NCBI RefSeq assembly: GCF_017656375.1
Contig: NZ_JACDOB010000003.1
Location: forward strand, 16,013-80,012
Reading direction: 5' to 3'
Source: Thermovirga sp.
GTDB taxonomy: Bacteria > Synergistota > Synergistia > Synergistales > Thermovirgaceae
DNA length: 64,000 nt
The notes under the pieces were generated by a model that was not told where the DNA came from, searched no databases, and saw only the letters and a program-made list of their open reading frames with translations. The translations under genes were made by a program, and so were the position numbers. The stretch's first letter is position 1, and each line of letters opens with the position of its first letter. Shown here piece by piece: positions 29,949 through 37,095 of this stretch.

Positions 29949-29977
29949 CCAGAGGGGCGCCAGATGCGCCCCTCTGG
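29949..29977 (-). terminator. Strong intercistronic hairpin between binding protein and transporter genes
   Basis: A perfect 12-bp GC-rich inverted repeat (29949-29960 with 29966-29977) has a 5-nt loop. On the minus strand it is followed only by TTTGCG, so it is a weak intrinsic terminator at best. It lies between the binding-protein gene and the ATPase gene. Such hairpins commonly let the binding protein be made in excess, by partial termination or by protecting the upstream mRNA end from 3' exonucleases. Confidence 0.65.
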
Positions 29978-30017
29978 TCACTTATTTAAATTTCAAAATC
30001 CCTTTATATGAAGAAGG

Positions 30018-31100
30018 CTAATTAGGTATATCGCCCTCTACACCTTCTACAAACCAGTTCATTCCCAGCATCTCTTCGTCGGTCATGGCAGTGCCTTCCT
30101 TAACTACTATTTCGCCTTTCTGGTTTTTTATAGGCCCAACAAAGACATGCTTACCGTTTATTATAGCGTCTCTCTCGACTTTTACCATTTCTTTAACTAA
30201 TTCTGGCACATCTTTTCCAAAAGGCGCAAGATCTACTAGCCCTTCTTTAAGCCCCCACCATATATCTTCCGATTTCCACGTTCCGTTGATCACCTGTCCT
30301 GCCACATATTTATAAACTGTGCCCCAGTTCCATATAGGAGCAGTAAGGTGCTTAGTAGGAGCATATTTACTCATATCGTTATTGTAGCCGATAACATATA
30401 CTCCAGCTTCTTCAGCAGCCTGAGGAGCAGCACCAGAATCAGCATGCATTGCTATAACATCAGCACCAGAATCTATCAAAGCCAAAGTAGCCTCTTTTTC
30501 CTTGCCAGGGTCAAACCAAGAAAACAGCCACACAACCTTAATTTTAGCCTTGGGGTTCACTTTTCGCACACCTAAAGCAAATGCATTTATACCCCTTATT
30601 ACTTCCGGTATTGGATTAGCCGCCACATAGCCAATGATATTTGACTTAGTCGCCTTGCCAGCCACCAAACCGGAAAGATACCTGGCCTGGTACATTCTAC
30701 CAAAATAAGTGCCAACATTTTCTGCTCGCTTGTATCCAGAACAATGCATAAACTTAACTTTCGGATATTTCTTAGCTACTTCCTGCACAAAATCCATGTA
30801 TCCAAAAGAAGTCGCAAAAACCAGTTGTGCGCCGTTTCTCACAAAAGTCTCCATAACTCTCGCTGAGTCAGGCCCCTCAGGCACAGATTCGGCAAAAAAT
30901 GTCTTCATTTTAGGGTAGGCTTTTTCCATTTCAAGGCGACCAAGGTCGTGCATATAAGTCCATCCTCCATCACCAATAGGGCCAATGTAAACAAAACCTG
31001 CCGTCAATTTCTCTTCTGGAATTCCTTCAGCAGCGTATGCCGCCATTGAACTCACAGCAAAACACACAATAGCCAAAAATAACATTACTTTTCTCAACAT
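30018..31100 (-). CDS. BMP-family purine-binding periplasmic protein
   Basis: This is the substrate-binding protein of the ABC importer (360 residues). An N-terminal signal peptide (about 1-23) ends in A-Y-A-A and has no lipobox cysteine, so the protein should be free in the periplasm, as expected for a diderm. The body is a PnrA/BMP domain with G-P-I-G-D-G-G-W-T and V-P-E-G-P-D-S-A-R-V. The segments I-P-E-V-I-R-G-I-N-A-F and W-F-D-P-G-K-E-K-E-A match, from memory, the adenine/purine-binding subgroup of this family. First gene of the transport operon, with GGGAGG before ATG 31100. Confidence 0.93.
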   Translation of the reverse strand: MLRKVMLFLAIVCFAVSSMAAYAAEGIPEEKLTAGFVYIGPIGDGGWTYMHDLGRLEMEKAYPKMKTFFAESVPEGPDSARVMETFVRNGAQLVFATSFGYMDFVQEVAKKYPKVKFMHCSGYKRAENVGTYFGRMYQARYLSGLVAGKATKSNIIGYVAANPIPEVIRGINAFALGVRKVNPKAKIKVVWLFSWFDPGKEKEATLALIDSGADVIAMHADSGAAPQAAEEAGVYVIGYNNDMSKYAPTKHLTAPIWNWGTVYKYVAGQVINGTWKSEDIWWGLKEGLVDLAPFGKDVPELVKEMVKVERDAIINGKHVFVGPIKNQKGEIVVKEGTAMTDEEMLGMNWFVEGVEGDIPN

Positions 31101-31128
31101 ACCCTCAGCCTCCCGTCATATTTTCCCT

Positions 31129-31149
31129 TACAATTACCCAACAATTGTA
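31129..31149. promoter_or_regulatory. Operator-like inverted repeat in the purine transporter leader
   Basis: A perfect 7-bp inverted repeat, TACAATT - 7 nt - AATTGTA (31129-31135 and 31143-31149), lies 23 bp downstream of the candidate -10 box and about 29 nt before the start of the binding-protein gene. Its dimension (21 bp overall, AT-rich half sites) suits a dimeric repressor. It could also form a weak RNA hairpin. The regulator is unknown. Confidence 0.4.
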
Positions 31150-31171
31150 TTTTATTTAAGGGTTTTGCGTA

Positions 31172-31200
31172 ATTATACAACTTTTTCCCATCCCAGAGAA
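31172..31200 (-). promoter_or_regulatory. Candidate promoter for the purine ABC transporter operon
   Basis: A perfect TATAAT (31177-31172) is present on the minus strand. At 17-bp spacing the -35 box is TTCTCT (31200-31195), a poor match, as expected if an activator is needed or the promoter is weak. Transcription would start near 31165. The leader of about 65 nt is too short for a purine riboswitch, and I see no such aptamer. Confidence 0.45.
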
Positions 31201-31215
31201 TATCAATTTTTATAT

Positions 31216-32037
31216 TTAAACCCAACTATAAACTATTTCACCTCCTGGAAATGTATAACCAGAGGAAAATCTATATGCTCCTAAAATTTCTTTGGGCCTT
31301 AAGGCGAAATGCTCCTCTATCTCTGATTCATAAAACTTCAATGTGCCACTTCCTTCCCATATTTCTTCCCCAACCTTCTTGTTTTCTGCTCCCAATCTTA
31401 CTAATTCCAATACTGACGGCGGAGCTGTGGGGCTTTCTATATTTGGGAAATGCCTAATATGATAAGGAGGAGCCGTCATTATTGGCGGCAAATCGGATTG
31501 TTTTATCTTTCTTTCTACCGTCATGGTTCCCTCCATCAGCTTCTCTCCATGGGCACTTGCTATACCCTTGAAGGTCGCACCTTCCATTTTTTGCGGCATG
31601 CCTGGGTTTAGAAAGTGGTAATCGGTTATATAAACCTGTCCCAATTTCTTAGGAAATCCCATGAACCAACCTCTAGCCATAGTAAAATCATTATCTACCC
31701 ACACAAAAAGACATATTTGCCCTGGGTTGCCCCTAAAGCTGCAACCCACCCATATAGCCGCCTCCTTGTACTGAGTACGTTCAGGATTTATCAATGGCAT
31801 ATCCTTGTTCTCATCTGAGATGGACCACCATTTACTGAAAGCAACATAACCCAAGCCTGGATCAGGCCCCAACTCTAGAGGCTCAGGCAAGAAGCTTTTA
31901 ACTACATCAGGATCTGTCCTAAATAATATATTGAGATATTCTGTTCCATAATGCCAAGGAAAAGACTGAATCACTGACGAAATACCCTTAGGGGTGAGGG
32001 GATAGGAAAAACCTTTAAGCTTGAAATCTGGGTGCAT
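31216..32037 (-). CDS. Acetoacetate decarboxylase family protein
   Basis: This 273-residue protein belongs to the ADC family, whose founding member decarboxylates acetoacetate to acetone and CO2 through a Schiff base on lysine. The key Lys-Lys pair lies in F-P-K-K-L-G (Lys130, Lys131). Other family residues are seen in I-L-F-R-T-D-P (Arg40) and Y-K-E-A-A-I-W (Glu92). GGAG directly abuts ATG 32046, so ATG 32037 (9 nt spacing) is taken as the start. It appears monocistronic, with no CoA-transferase or thiolase nearby, so the physiological substrate is open; some family members act on other 2- or 3-oxo acids. Confidence 0.88.
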   Translation of the reverse strand: MHPDFKLKGFSYPLTPKGISSVIQSFPWHYGTEYLNILFRTDPDVVKSFLPEPLELGPDPGLGYVAFSKWWSISDENKDMPLINPERTQYKEAAIWVGCSFRGNPGQICLFVWVDNDFTMARGWFMGFPKKLGQVYITDYHFLNPGMPQKMEGATFKGIASAHGEKLMEGTMTVERKIKQSDLPPIMTAPPYHIRHFPNIESPTAPPSVLELVRLGAENKKVGEEIWEGSGTLKFYESEIEEHFALRPKEILGAYRFSSGYTFPGGEIVYSWV

Positions 32038-32095
32038 TCCAATCATCTCCTTCTTCTTTGTGAATCACCTGTAGTTTTACGCGTTAAACAATTTT

Positions 32096-32124
32096 AGTTT
32101 ACCTTCTTACTATCTAGCCGGCAA
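32096..32124 (-). promoter_or_regulatory. Possible promoter of the acetoacetate decarboxylase-like gene
   Basis: TTGCCG (32124-32119) and TAAACT (32101-32096) are 17 bp apart on the minus strand, about 60 bp before the start codon and just after the tRNA-Sec terminator. The -35 is a partial match, so this is tentative. Confidence 0.35.
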
Positions 32125-32164
32125 GCACCCGCCTCAGAAAAAATCCATATTGAGATCTTCAAAA

Positions 32165-32200
32165 CAAAAAAGGAAGCAGCCTTACGAACTTGCCGCTTCC
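32165..32200 (-). terminator. Rho-independent terminator of the tRNA-Sec gene
   Basis: On the minus strand a 9-bp stem (GGAAGCGGC with GCTGCTTCC, one G-U pair; 32200-32192 and 32180-32172) is followed immediately by a run of six T (32171-32166). It lies 24 nt after the tRNA 3' end, so tRNA-Sec forms its own transcription unit. Confidence 0.82.
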
Positions 32201-32223
32201 TTTTATAGCTAGCTTAAAACCTA

Positions 32224-32320
32224 TGGCGGAGGCGTGTGGGAATCGAACCCACCAGAGCCTGCCTTACAGACTCTCAACGGGTTTGAAGCCCGTGGGCAAC
32301 ACCAGTCACCATTCGCCTCC
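32224..32320 (-). tRNA. selC: Selenocysteine tRNA (anticodon UCA)
   Basis: The 97-nt minus-strand gene has the hallmarks of bacterial tRNA-Sec. The acceptor is GGAGGCG/CGCCTCC with G73 and an encoded CCA end. The D stem is extended to 6 bp (GGTGAC/GTTGCC) with a 4-nt loop. The anticodon stem ACGGG/CCCGT carries the loop CTTCAAA (anticodon TCA). A long variable arm has 8 bp (AGAGTCTG/CAGGCTCT, one G-U), and the T arm is GTGGG-TTCGATT-CCCAC. It reads UGA as selenocysteine after seryl charging by SerS and conversion by SelA. None of selA, selB or selD is in this window. Promoter and terminator flank it closely. This gene occupies most of the 350-nt gap between the flanking protein genes. Confidence 0.96.
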
Positions 32321-32331
32321 CCGCTTGGTCA

Positions 32332-32360
32332 ATTTTACTGATTATCCCAAAAACTGTCCA
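32332..32360 (-). promoter_or_regulatory. Promoter of tRNA-Sec
   Basis: TGGACA (32360-32355) and TAAAAT (32337-32332) lie 17 bp apart on the minus strand, each one base from consensus. The -10 ends 11 nt before the tRNA 5' end, implying a leader of only a few nucleotides, as is usual for a single tRNA gene. Confidence 0.65.
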
Positions 32361-32387
32361 TACGTACTCTGGAAAATTTCTACACAT

Positions 32388-32876
32388 TTAGGATTTTCTA
32401 GCCTTTCTTCTTATGCGTGCCATGGCATTTTCTAGCTTCTTAGGATGCCATTTAAGGTGTTCAGATGCAGCCTTAGCAGACCCACATAATAAAATAGCAT
32501 CCAACACTTGTTTTTCAGTATTCGTAAGTTTGCTTTTCAACTCCTCCAATTCCATCTTTAAATCCAATATATCGTCTGGTTTTTGTGTAGAATAACAATC
32601 TACTCTCTCTGTAAATTCTGATCTATCATGCCTTATTTTCTTCCTGAGATAGTCAAGCATTGCGTTTTTTATGCACCTAGCGGCGTAAGTCCTAAAGGAA
32701 GCCTTCTCTGAATCGTATGTAGCAAGGGCCCTCATAAAAGCAATACTCCCTTCCTGCACCAGATCATCAAAATCCGGCGAGTTGGGATTAATAAGGCTTT
32801 TTGCTATGCTCCTTATAAAGGATATATCTTCTTTTGAGAGAGCTGCATTTCTCCCGCAGTAATCTAAGTTTGCCAT
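32388..32876 (-). CDS. Small sigma-70 family RNA polymerase sigma factor
   Basis: This 162-residue protein has sigma region 2 (about 25-82: D-F-D-D-L-V-Q-E-G-S-I-A-F, then F-R-T-Y-A-A-R-C-I-K-N-A), a short charged linker, and a region-4-like helix-turn-helix at about 115-160 (L-T-N-T-E-K-Q-V-L ... A-K-A-A-S-E-H-L). Region 2 is good for core binding and -10 recognition and resembles the SigH/Spo0H type. Region 4 is short and unusually basic at its end. The regulon is unknown, and no anti-sigma gene is adjacent. It lies 32 nt downstream of the thymidine-phosphorylase-type gene. Confidence 0.85.
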   Translation of the reverse strand: MANLDYCGRNAALSKEDISFIRSIAKSLINPNSPDFDDLVQEGSIAFMRALATYDSEKASFRTYAARCIKNAMLDYLRKKIRHDRSEFTERVDCYSTQKPDDILDLKMELEELKSKLTNTEKQVLDAILLCGSAKAASEHLKWHPKKLENAMARIRRKARKS

Positions 32877-32908
32877 TAGCTATTGCTCTCCTCGTTGACT
32901 CTTAAATC

Positions 32909-34219
32909 TTATTCCACGACCCTTTCCACAAGCAATTCTCCAGAGGGTTTTTCGTGACCTACAATAAATGCACTGGAGACCAATTCCGTTGCTTCCTCCA
33001 ACAAATTTGTCCTATTAAAATATATCCTAGCCAAAGGTTCTCCTTCATTTACAAAGGCACCCTTCTTCTTGAGTATCTCCACAGCCACAGTAAGGTCAAT
33101 ACTTTCACCCTTTCTTGACCGACCTCCACCAAGCTTCCTTAAAGCCAATCCTATATTGAGCGCATTACACTCAGCCACATACCCTTCCTCGAGGGATCTT
33201 ATCTCCTTGACATTCTTTGCAAGGGGCATTTTTTTACTTCCACTTATGATACCCTCGTCTAGCGTCCCTTTTTGGGCTCTTACCAACCTCTCAAATTGCC
33301 TTAGTGCCCTGCCATCAGATATGGCTCTTCCAGCTTCAGCTTTCCCTTCCTCTATAGATTTAACTTTTCCCGCGATAAATAACATGGCTCCAGCTAAGCT
33401 TAAACAAAGTTCCCTAGTATCTTGAGGGCCTTCTCCTCTTAAAACATCCAAAGCCTCCTGCACCTCTGCACTGTTACCTACCCATGTTCCCAACGGTGCA
33501 TTCATATTTGTCAAAAGTGCTAAAGCCTTCTTATCAAAAGCCTTGGCCAAATTAACCAAGGCATCAGCCAATTGAAAGGATTTTTCCTTCCCCTTCATGA
33601 AAGATCCTTTGCCAAATTTCACATCAAACACAAAGCTACTTGCTCCTCCTGCAAGCTTTTTGCTAACTATGCTGCTAGCTATTAAAGGGATGGATGGCAC
33701 TGTGCCAGTGACATCTCTTAAAGAGTAGAAAAAACCCTCCGCCGGAGCAAGAGCTTCCGAGTGCCCACTTATAGCACAGCCTATTTCCATGACCTGATTG
33801 ATGAATTTTTTAGCGCTAAGCTGCAAGTTCATGCCGGGAATTGATGAAAGTTTGTCTATAGTTCCACCTGTGAAACCAAGCCCCTTACCACTTAGTTTCG
33901 CAACTGGTACCCCGAGAGATGCGACTATGGGAAGCACTATCAACGTTGTTTTATCTCCAACTCCACCTGTGCTGTGCTTATCTAAAACTACTATATCCTT
34001 AGGAAAAGTTATCTTGTCTCCCGAATCCGCTAGAGCCTTGGTGAAGGATAGAAGCTCTCCCTCACTCAAGCCTCTAAAATAAACTGCCATCAGCCACGCT
34101 GCCGCTTGATAGTCTGGAACTTCCCCTTTCATGCAGCCATTAACGAAATCCTCAAGCTGCTCGGGGGTATGAAATTTGCCATCCCTCTTTTGTTCTATGA
34201 AACCTAAAACATCAAACAT
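32909..34219 (-). CDS. Thymidine/pyrimidine-nucleoside phosphorylase
   Basis: This enzyme cleaves pyrimidine (deoxy)nucleosides with phosphate to base and (deoxy)ribose-1-phosphate. The 436-residue protein has the glycosyltransferase family 3 fold, with D-K-H-S-T-G-G-V-G-D-K (phosphate site), L-S-G-K-G-L-G-F-T-G-G-T-I-D-K and the C-terminal PYNP domain. GGAGG 6 nt before ATG 34219 sets the start (an upstream in-frame start lies inside pnp). It overlaps the purine nucleoside phosphorylase by 8 nt, so the two phosphorylases are co-expressed. DeoA and Pdp cannot be distinguished confidently by eye. Confidence 0.94.
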   Translation of the reverse strand: MFDVLGFIEQKRDGKFHTPEQLEDFVNGCMKGEVPDYQAAAWLMAVYFRGLSEGELLSFTKALADSGDKITFPKDIVVLDKHSTGGVGDKTTLIVLPIVASLGVPVAKLSGKGLGFTGGTIDKLSSIPGMNLQLSAKKFINQVMEIGCAISGHSEALAPAEGFFYSLRDVTGTVPSIPLIASSIVSKKLAGGASSFVFDVKFGKGSFMKGKEKSFQLADALVNLAKAFDKKALALLTNMNAPLGTWVGNSAEVQEALDVLRGEGPQDTRELCLSLAGAMLFIAGKVKSIEEGKAEAGRAISDGRALRQFERLVRAQKGTLDEGIISGSKKMPLAKNVKEIRSLEEGYVAECNALNIGLALRKLGGGRSRKGESIDLTVAVEILKKKGAFVNEGEPLARIYFNRTNLLEEATELVSSAFIVGHEKPSGELLVERVVE

Positions 34220-35045
34220 CGTTTGCCTCCAGAGCAAGTATCAGGCTTTCCAAAATTCTGTTTAACTTGCCCGCTGTTTTCCCCATGGCCTCCAAGACTT
34301 CCTCATGGGTAAGTGGAGAATCAGTTATCCCGGCAGCATAATTTGCAACACAAGAAAAGACACAAACCCTCATTCCCATATGACGAGCTGTTATCACTTC
34401 TGGGACGGTCGACATCCCAACCACATCTGCACCCATTACCCTGGCCATTCTTATCTCCGCTGGAGTTTCAAAAGAAGGCCCTGTAAAGGCTATGTATACC
34501 CCTCTTTTAAGTTTCTCTCCTGTTTCTAAGGCACACTTTTCTGCCAACCTTATCATCTCGCGATCATAGGCTTTCGTCATGTCAGGGAACCTGGGTCCCC
34601 ACTCATCAACATTTCTTCCCCGCAGAGGGTTGTCACCGAGAAGATTAATATGGTCTTCCACTAAAACTATATCTCCAGGAGACAATTCCTTGTTTATTCC
34701 TCCCGAAGCGTTAGTTGCAATGTAGTACCTTACTCCCATCGCTCCAAAGACCCTTACAGGAAATACCACCTCTTCCATGGAGTAGCCTTCATAATAGTGA
34801 ACCCTTCCTTGCATTACTAAAACATTAGCATTCTCTTTCTTGCCATATACCAATCTTCCCGCATGACCTGGAGCAGTTGATAATGGCCAGCCTGGTATAT
34901 CTTCATATTTTATTTCTATAGGGTCTTTTAGGCATTCAACAAAGCTTCCAAGGCCAGATCCAAGCACTACTACATATTTTGGGGTCTCTTTTATCTTGCA
35001 TTTTAAATATTCCTTTGCTTTCTGCACCTTCTCAAACATTGACAC
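34212..35045 (-). CDS. Purine-nucleoside phosphorylase (trimeric, PNP/MTAP family)
   Basis: This enzyme phosphorolyses inosine and guanosine, releasing base and ribose-1-phosphate. The 277-residue protein has V-V-L-G-S-G-L-G-S-F, the phosphate-binding G-R-V-H-Y-Y-E-G-Y, A-T-N-A-S-G-G-I-N and G-P-S-F-E-T-P-A-E-I-R with V-G-M-S-T-V-P-E-V, typical of the trimeric class (punA/PNPase I). AAAGGAGG lies 8 nt before GTG 35045 and 14 nt before ATG 35039; the upstream ATG 35069 lies before that site and is rejected. Between xerD and the pyrimidine phosphorylase. Confidence 0.94.
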   Translation of the reverse strand: MSMFEKVQKAKEYLKCKIKETPKYVVVLGSGLGSFVECLKDPIEIKYEDIPGWPLSTAPGHAGRLVYGKKENANVLVMQGRVHYYEGYSMEEVVFPVRVFGAMGVRYYIATNASGGINKELSPGDIVLVEDHINLLGDNPLRGRNVDEWGPRFPDMTKAYDREMIRLAEKCALETGEKLKRGVYIAFTGPSFETPAEIRMARVMGADVVGMSTVPEVITARHMGMRVCVFSCVANYAAGITDSPLTHEEVLEAMGKTAGKLNRILESLILALEANDV

Positions 35046-35065
35046 GGCTTTGTCCTCCTTTACAT

Positions 35066-35959
35066 TCAAGCTCTAGGATGAGTCTTATCGTAGATATCCC
35101 TCAACTCTAGGTCAAAATGTGTATACTTCTCCGTAGTAGCTATGGAAGCATGTCCTAAAAGCTCCTGCAATGTTCTCAGATCCATCCCTCGCCTAAGCAG
35201 ATGGGTAGCAAAAGAGTGCCTCAATACATGAGGATGCAGCCTGGAAGCAGAAATACCTGCCAATTTGCCCCTCTTTTGAACAATCTTCCAAAAATCTTCT
35301 CGCCTAAGGGAATGGCCGTTCCTGGAAAGAAATAAAATATCTAACTCGTTTTTATTCAACAACGGCCTAGCGTTTTCTATATATATTTTCAAAGTTTCCG
35401 CTACTTCTCCAAGTAGAGGAACAACCCTCTCTTTCATTCCCTTTCCCATAGGTCTTATGGAACGCCCCGAAAAGTCAACATCGCGCACTTTAAGAGACAC
35501 AACCTCACTAGCCCTAAGGCCACAACCATAAGCAAGCTGAATCATTGCTTTATCGCGCAAATCTAAAGAAGCACTTCCAGAACAAGCACTTATTATTCTT
35601 AATATTTCTCCTTCGCCTAATATCTTAGGAAGGGCCTTGCCTCGTGCAGGTAGAGGGATTTTAAAATCTCCAGCACCCGCTATACCTTCGTAGAACAAGT
35701 AACTTGCCCATGATCTCAAAGTAGCCGCATGGCGCTGAATCGTCGATCTGCTTAAATTCATTGACGTGAGGTACTTTAAAAAACCATCTGCTTTATCCGC
35801 AGATGGAAGGAAATGAGGGAAACCCATTTGTTCACAGTAATCAAACCACCTTTTGAGGTCCCGCTCATAAGCTTTCAAGGTGTTGTCACTACAGCCACGC
35901 TCATACTTTAGGTACTTCAAAAAACTATCCAGAAGGGTTATCTCTTTTTTTTGGGACAT
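35066..35959 (-). CDS. xerD: Tyrosine recombinase XerC/XerD
   Basis: This is a site-specific recombinase that resolves chromosome dimers at dif. The 297-residue protein has the N-terminal SAM-like core-binding domain (about 8-95) and the catalytic domain with the full set Arg149, Lys173, His244, Arg247, His270 and the nucleophile Tyr279 (L-G-H-A-S-I-A-T-T-E-K-Y-T-H). Length and motifs fit chromosomal XerD-type enzymes rather than phage or integron integrases. No attachment site or cargo surrounds it, so a housekeeping role is likely. The pnp start follows 20 nt after its stop. Confidence 0.92.
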   Translation of the reverse strand: MSQKKEITLLDSFLKYLKYERGCSDNTLKAYERDLKRWFDYCEQMGFPHFLPSADKADGFLKYLTSMNLSRSTIQRHAATLRSWASYLFYEGIAGAGDFKIPLPARGKALPKILGEGEILRIISACSGSASLDLRDKAMIQLAYGCGLRASEVVSLKVRDVDFSGRSIRPMGKGMKERVVPLLGEVAETLKIYIENARPLLNKNELDILFLSRNGHSLRREDFWKIVQKRGKLAGISASRLHPHVLRHSFATHLLRRGMDLRTLQELLGHASIATTEKYTHFDLELRDIYDKTHPRA

Positions 35960-35981
35960 ATGAGGTTACGCACCTCTCTAT

Positions 35982-36512
35982 TTATTTCTGGTTTTCCAAA
36001 TACCACAATATGGCCAAAAGAGTTTTTCCGTCCTTTATTTTACCTTCTTCCACCATCTTTATTATCTCTGGTTCTGTAAGGAGCACAACTTCTATATTTT
36101 CATCATCATCCTGTTCCATAGATTCCTCAGTAAGTTCGGTGGCCAAATACAATATAATAACCTCGTTACTGAAACCCGGCGACGGATAAACTCGGCATAC
36201 TTCTACTAACTTACCAGGCCTGTAACCTGTTTCCTCCATCAATTCTCTCTTTGCAGCAACCTCAGGAGATTCCCCTTCTTCTACTATACCTGCTGGTATC
36301 TCCATCAAAAATTCACCAACAGCGTAGCGATATTGTTTTACAAAAACAACTTTACTCTCATCTGTTACAGCTAATATGCCTACAGCAGGGGCATGTTCTA
36401 TAACTTCCCTTAACGTTTTTCTCCCCGAGGGGAGAAGCACACCGTCAACCCTCAGATTGACGATGCGCCCCTTATAAACCGTATTTGTATACACTTTCTC
36501 TTCCTTCTTCAT
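35982..36512 (-). CDS. nudF: Nudix hydrolase, probable ADP-ribose pyrophosphatase
   Basis: This 176-residue Nudix protein has a complete Nudix box G-I-V-E-E-G-E-S-P-E-V-A-A-K-R-E-L-M-E-E-T-G. The preceding K-Q-Y-R-Y-A-V-G-E-F-L-M-E-I-P-A-G and the following Y-P-S-P-G-F-S-N-E signature are typical of ADP-ribose pyrophosphatases, which cleave ADP-ribose to AMP and ribose-5-phosphate. TAAGG 5 nt before ATG 36512 sets the start; ATG 36530 abuts a GG-rich site and is less likely. It lies between the Vor genes and xerD. Confidence 0.9.
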   Translation of the reverse strand: MKKEEKVYTNTVYKGRIVNLRVDGVLLPSGRKTLREVIEHAPAVGILAVTDESKVVFVKQYRYAVGEFLMEIPAGIVEEGESPEVAAKRELMEETGYRPGKLVEVCRVYPSPGFSNEVIILYLATELTEESMEQDDDENIEVVLLTEPEIIKMVEEGKIKDGKTLLAILWYLENQK

Positions 36513-36533
36513 ATATACCTTACCTGTCATCCT

Positions 36534-37094
36534 TTATTTAGATAAATATTCCTTTGCTATTTCTTGTCCTTTTTTATATGCCTCAAGATTCATAGGCAGA
36601 AACTCGGGTTTTCTTTTCCCCAATTTCTCTTTTATTGTCTCAAGGCAAGCTTCTTTGGAAACTATATCACATGCTTCCACTAAAGCCCCCAAAACTACAA
36701 TATTGGATACTTTTTCACTACCCAGGGATAAGGCTACACTGTGAGCAGGTACCGGTAAGACCGTTATATCAGTACGCGGATTAGGATAGTTAACCAAATC
36801 AGAGTTATAAATAAGTAACCCTCCTGGTTTTACTTTATCCTTAAATTTCTCCAACGAAGGATTGTTCATGATAACAGCCACATCCGCCTCTGCCACCACT
36901 GGAGACGCTATTTCTTCGTCGCTTACAACCACTCCACAATTAGCCGTTCCACCTCTCATTTCTGGGCCATAAGAGGGTATCCATGTCACATGGCGACCTT
37001 CGTTTATAGCCGTATAAGCCACCAGTTGCCCTAAAACCATGATGCCCTGTCCACCAAAACCAGCCGCTATTAAACTCCTATAGAAGCCTCCCAT
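36534..37094 (-). CDS. vorC: 2-oxoacid:ferredoxin oxidoreductase gamma subunit
   Basis: This is the gamma chain (186 residues) of a thiamine-diphosphate-dependent, CoA-acylating 2-oxoacid oxidoreductase. It has the POR-gamma pattern A-G-F-G-G-Q-G-I-M-V-L-G, P-S-Y-G-P-E-M-R-G-G-T-A-N-C and the N-N-P-S-L segment. AAGGAGG 9 nt before ATG 37094 sets the start, overlapping the region just after the beta subunit. Last gene of the four-gene Vor cluster; the Nudix gene follows after about 20 nt. Confidence 0.93.
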   Translation of the reverse strand: MGGFYRSLIAAGFGGQGIMVLGQLVAYTAINEGRHVTWIPSYGPEMRGGTANCGVVVSDEEIASPVVAEADVAVIMNNPSLEKFKDKVKPGGLLIYNSDLVNYPNPRTDITVLPVPAHSVALSLGSEKVSNIVVLGALVEACDIVSKEACLETIKEKLGKRKPEFLPMNLEAYKKGQEIAKEYLSK

Positions 37095-37095
37095 A

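Noticed and set aside
32190..32435. Plus-strand open frame across the tRNA-Sec gene
   Set aside because: It is antisense to a convincing tRNA-Sec with promoter and terminator; no ribosome binding site or recognisable domain supports it.
35066..35959. xerD as the integrase of a mobile element
   Set aside because: It has XerC/D size and motifs, sits inside a housekeeping operon, and there is no tRNA-derived attachment site, direct repeat or cargo around it.
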